A DNA stretch of 64,000 bases, taken from NCBI RefSeq assembly GCF_049747295.1, contig NZ_JBMHJM010000001.1, forward strand, positions 2,604,001 through 2,668,000. Reading direction: 5' to 3'. The notes under the pieces are model-generated. The model was not told the DNA's origin. It saw nothing but the letters and a program-made list of their open reading frames with translations, and searched no databases. The translations under genes and the position numbers were made by a program. This DNA comes from Afipia sp049747295. GTDB taxonomy: Bacteria; Pseudomonadota; Alphaproteobacteria; Rhizobiales; Xanthobacteraceae. Positions 63,138 through 64,000 of the stretch are shown here, one piece after another; the first letter of the stretch is position 1, and every line of letters begins with the position of its first letter.

Positions 63138-63781
63138 CGCTTCATTGTTGCAGATTAAAACATAGTTCGTCCGCAGAGCGTGTATGTCCGCGAATGGCGT
63201 CAACGCGTTCTGCACGCTGTTGGCTCGAGAAATGCCAAGCGTATGCGCTCTTGCTGAGAGGGACTGGTTCTTCCGGGGGAATCGACCAGTCTTCGAGCGC
63301 GGTATTCAAGCCGCCAACAACCGAATCTATACCCGCCTCCGCTGAGGACCCGTCCGGGATATCTCCCCGAACGCTACATCTGTAACGTGTCTTTGGGAAA
63401 ACGGCATCAACTCGTAGCACGACTGCTTCACTTCATCGCTGATGTTGTCATCGCAGGGGATCGCGAGATGACCTGTCACATCTCACGAGTTATGCATTCT
63501 CGATCGTATTCGCCGCTCATCAGCGCCACGCAACAAGACGGCAAAGTCGCCCGGATCTTGAGTCGCCGCATGCGCCCGGACTGGGCACGAGCCGCAGACC
63601 GATCTGCTCGGCGAGATCCAGCTTGCTACGAGCGCATCGGTCGATGCCGTGCCGGCGACGCGCGTCGGAGAACTGAGGTTTTCGGAATCAACGGCAAACG
63701 TCGCGAGTGAAAAATCGGATCGGCACTTACTGAAAGAGGTCTCCGAACGAGAAACGTCATCCAGAAAGGTATGGACGGTCC
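63138..63781. other. 644-base stretch without a convincing gene
   Basis: Several short open frames exist on both strands (for example minus 63142-63420 and plus 63387-63710), but none shows a ribosome site, signal peptide or family motif. No tRNA, riboswitch or strong hairpin was recognised. It must contain the promoter for the adaptor gene at 63782. It may hold the decayed remains of an older gene. Confidence 0.4.
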
Positions 63782-64000
63782 ATGGATCAAATCAGCAATC
63801 GCGTGGAGATCGAAAATGCAGAAGGTTCCTCGACCCCGCAGCGACGTTGGAAATTCTGGAGCATAGCCGCGGCACTTGTCGTTCTAGCGCTCGGTTACTT
63901 CGCATTCTCCCACTACAAAAATGAAAACGCGGCACCGCCCCAACAAGTGGGAGCACTACCGGTAACGGTCAGCGAACCCTTGCGGCGAGATGTCGATTCA
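63782..64000 (+). CDS. RND efflux periplasmic adaptor subunit, N-terminal part (3' partial)
   Basis: 73 codons are present from ATG 63782 and the frame is open at the window end. The start MDQISNRVEIENAEGSSTPQ is followed by one membrane-anchor helix (FWSIAAALVVLALGYFAFSH) and the beginning of the mature adaptor, VGALPVTVSEPLRRDVDS, where VTVSEPLRRDV is the first barrel strand of the AcrA/HlyD family. It is a different protein from the adaptor at the start of the window, whose N terminus is not in view. A pump gene probably follows outside the window. Confidence 0.8.
   Translation, partial: MDQISNRVEIENAEGSSTPQRRWKFWSIAAALVVLALGYFAFSHYKNENAAPPQQVGALPVTVSEPLRRDVDS

Noticed and set aside
63230..63320. 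Possible tRNA-like fold in the gap after dcd
   Set aside because: ggactggt and accagtc can pair, but there is no T-loop GTTCRANNC sequence, no acceptor stem and no anticodon arm.
63142..63420. 92-codon minus-strand frame after dcd
   Set aside because: Convergent position and open length are suggestive, but there is no start context and no motif; not called.

Overview
The window is chromosomal DNA of an alphaproteobacterium, most likely of the Bradyrhizobiaceae/Nitrobacteraceae (Afipia-Rhodopseudomonas-Bradyrhizobium group). The signs are a gcrA cell-cycle regulator, a SAM-II riboswitch in front of metZ, rhizobial-type cobalamin riboswitches, a D-tartrate dehydratase very like the characterised Bradyrhizobium enzyme, a long two-domain Dcd, several orphan periplasmic binding proteins and generally GC-rich third codon positions. 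The genus is not certain. No rRNA, tRNA, CRISPR array, complete insertion sequence or prophage was seen.

Layout. 1-3.9 kb: end of an RND efflux adaptor and its inner-membrane pump. 4.0-6.7 kb: cobalamin riboswitch and metE. 6.9-14.5 kb: a dehydratase of the IlvD/Edd family, a molybdopterin oxidoreductase, a lone xanthine-dehydrogenase-type large subunit, an SDR-like protein and a small DUF7662-type protein. 14.5-17.6 kb: three solute-binding proteins without transporters. 17.7-19.9 kb: a small Cys-rich secreted protein, a secreted caspase-like protein carrying a WSC domain, and two adjacent large palindromes. 20-21.8 kb: tarD and a secreted protein of unknown function. 21.9-26.6 kb: remnant of a small gene, a second cobalamin riboswitch, nrdA and nrdB. 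26.9-29.1 kb: an AT-richer TPR/glycosyltransferase gene. 29.5-34.4 kb: MFS transporter, VOC protein, carboxymuconolactone-decarboxylase-like protein and two acyl-CoA dehydrogenases. 34.5-38.9 kb: amino-acid binding protein, L,D-transpeptidase and a cyanide-insensitive-type bd oxidase with a small DUF2474 subunit. 39-46.6 kb: an iron-uptake block (TonB, ExbD, ExbB, PepSY protein, divergent siderophore receptor, PiuC-type hydroxylase) and an SDR. 46.7-52.3 kb: envelope genes and a PhoR-like kinase. 52.5-57.3 kb: gcrA, argD-argF, hslO, apaG. 57.6-60.5 kb: a three-gene OpgC/SGNH operon. 60.6-63.1 kb: SAM-II riboswitch-metZ and dcd. 63.8-64 kb: start of another RND adaptor.

How the genes fit together. 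Two B12-independent enzymes (MetE and the aerobic ribonucleotide reductase NrdAB) each sit behind a cobalamin riboswitch, and both leaders end in a C-run/G-run hairpin just before the start codon. This suggests they are reserve isozymes made when B12 is short, with B12-dependent MetH and NrdJ elsewhere. metZ, which makes the homocysteine that MetE methylates, is under SAM control, so two steps of methionine synthesis in this window are governed by two riboswitch classes. The NrdB protein has phenylalanine at the radical-tyrosine position, the mark of the class Ic Mn/Fe enzyme first known from Chlamydia. Together with the iron-uptake block and a probable iron-control element, this points to metal economy as a theme.

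The best candidates for little-described biology are the tightly overlapping opgC-SGNH-SGNH operon (probable acyl decoration of periplasmic glucans, with one SGNH partner lacking catalytic residues), the secreted caspase-WSC fusion beside two palindromes, and the histidine-rich insert in MetE.
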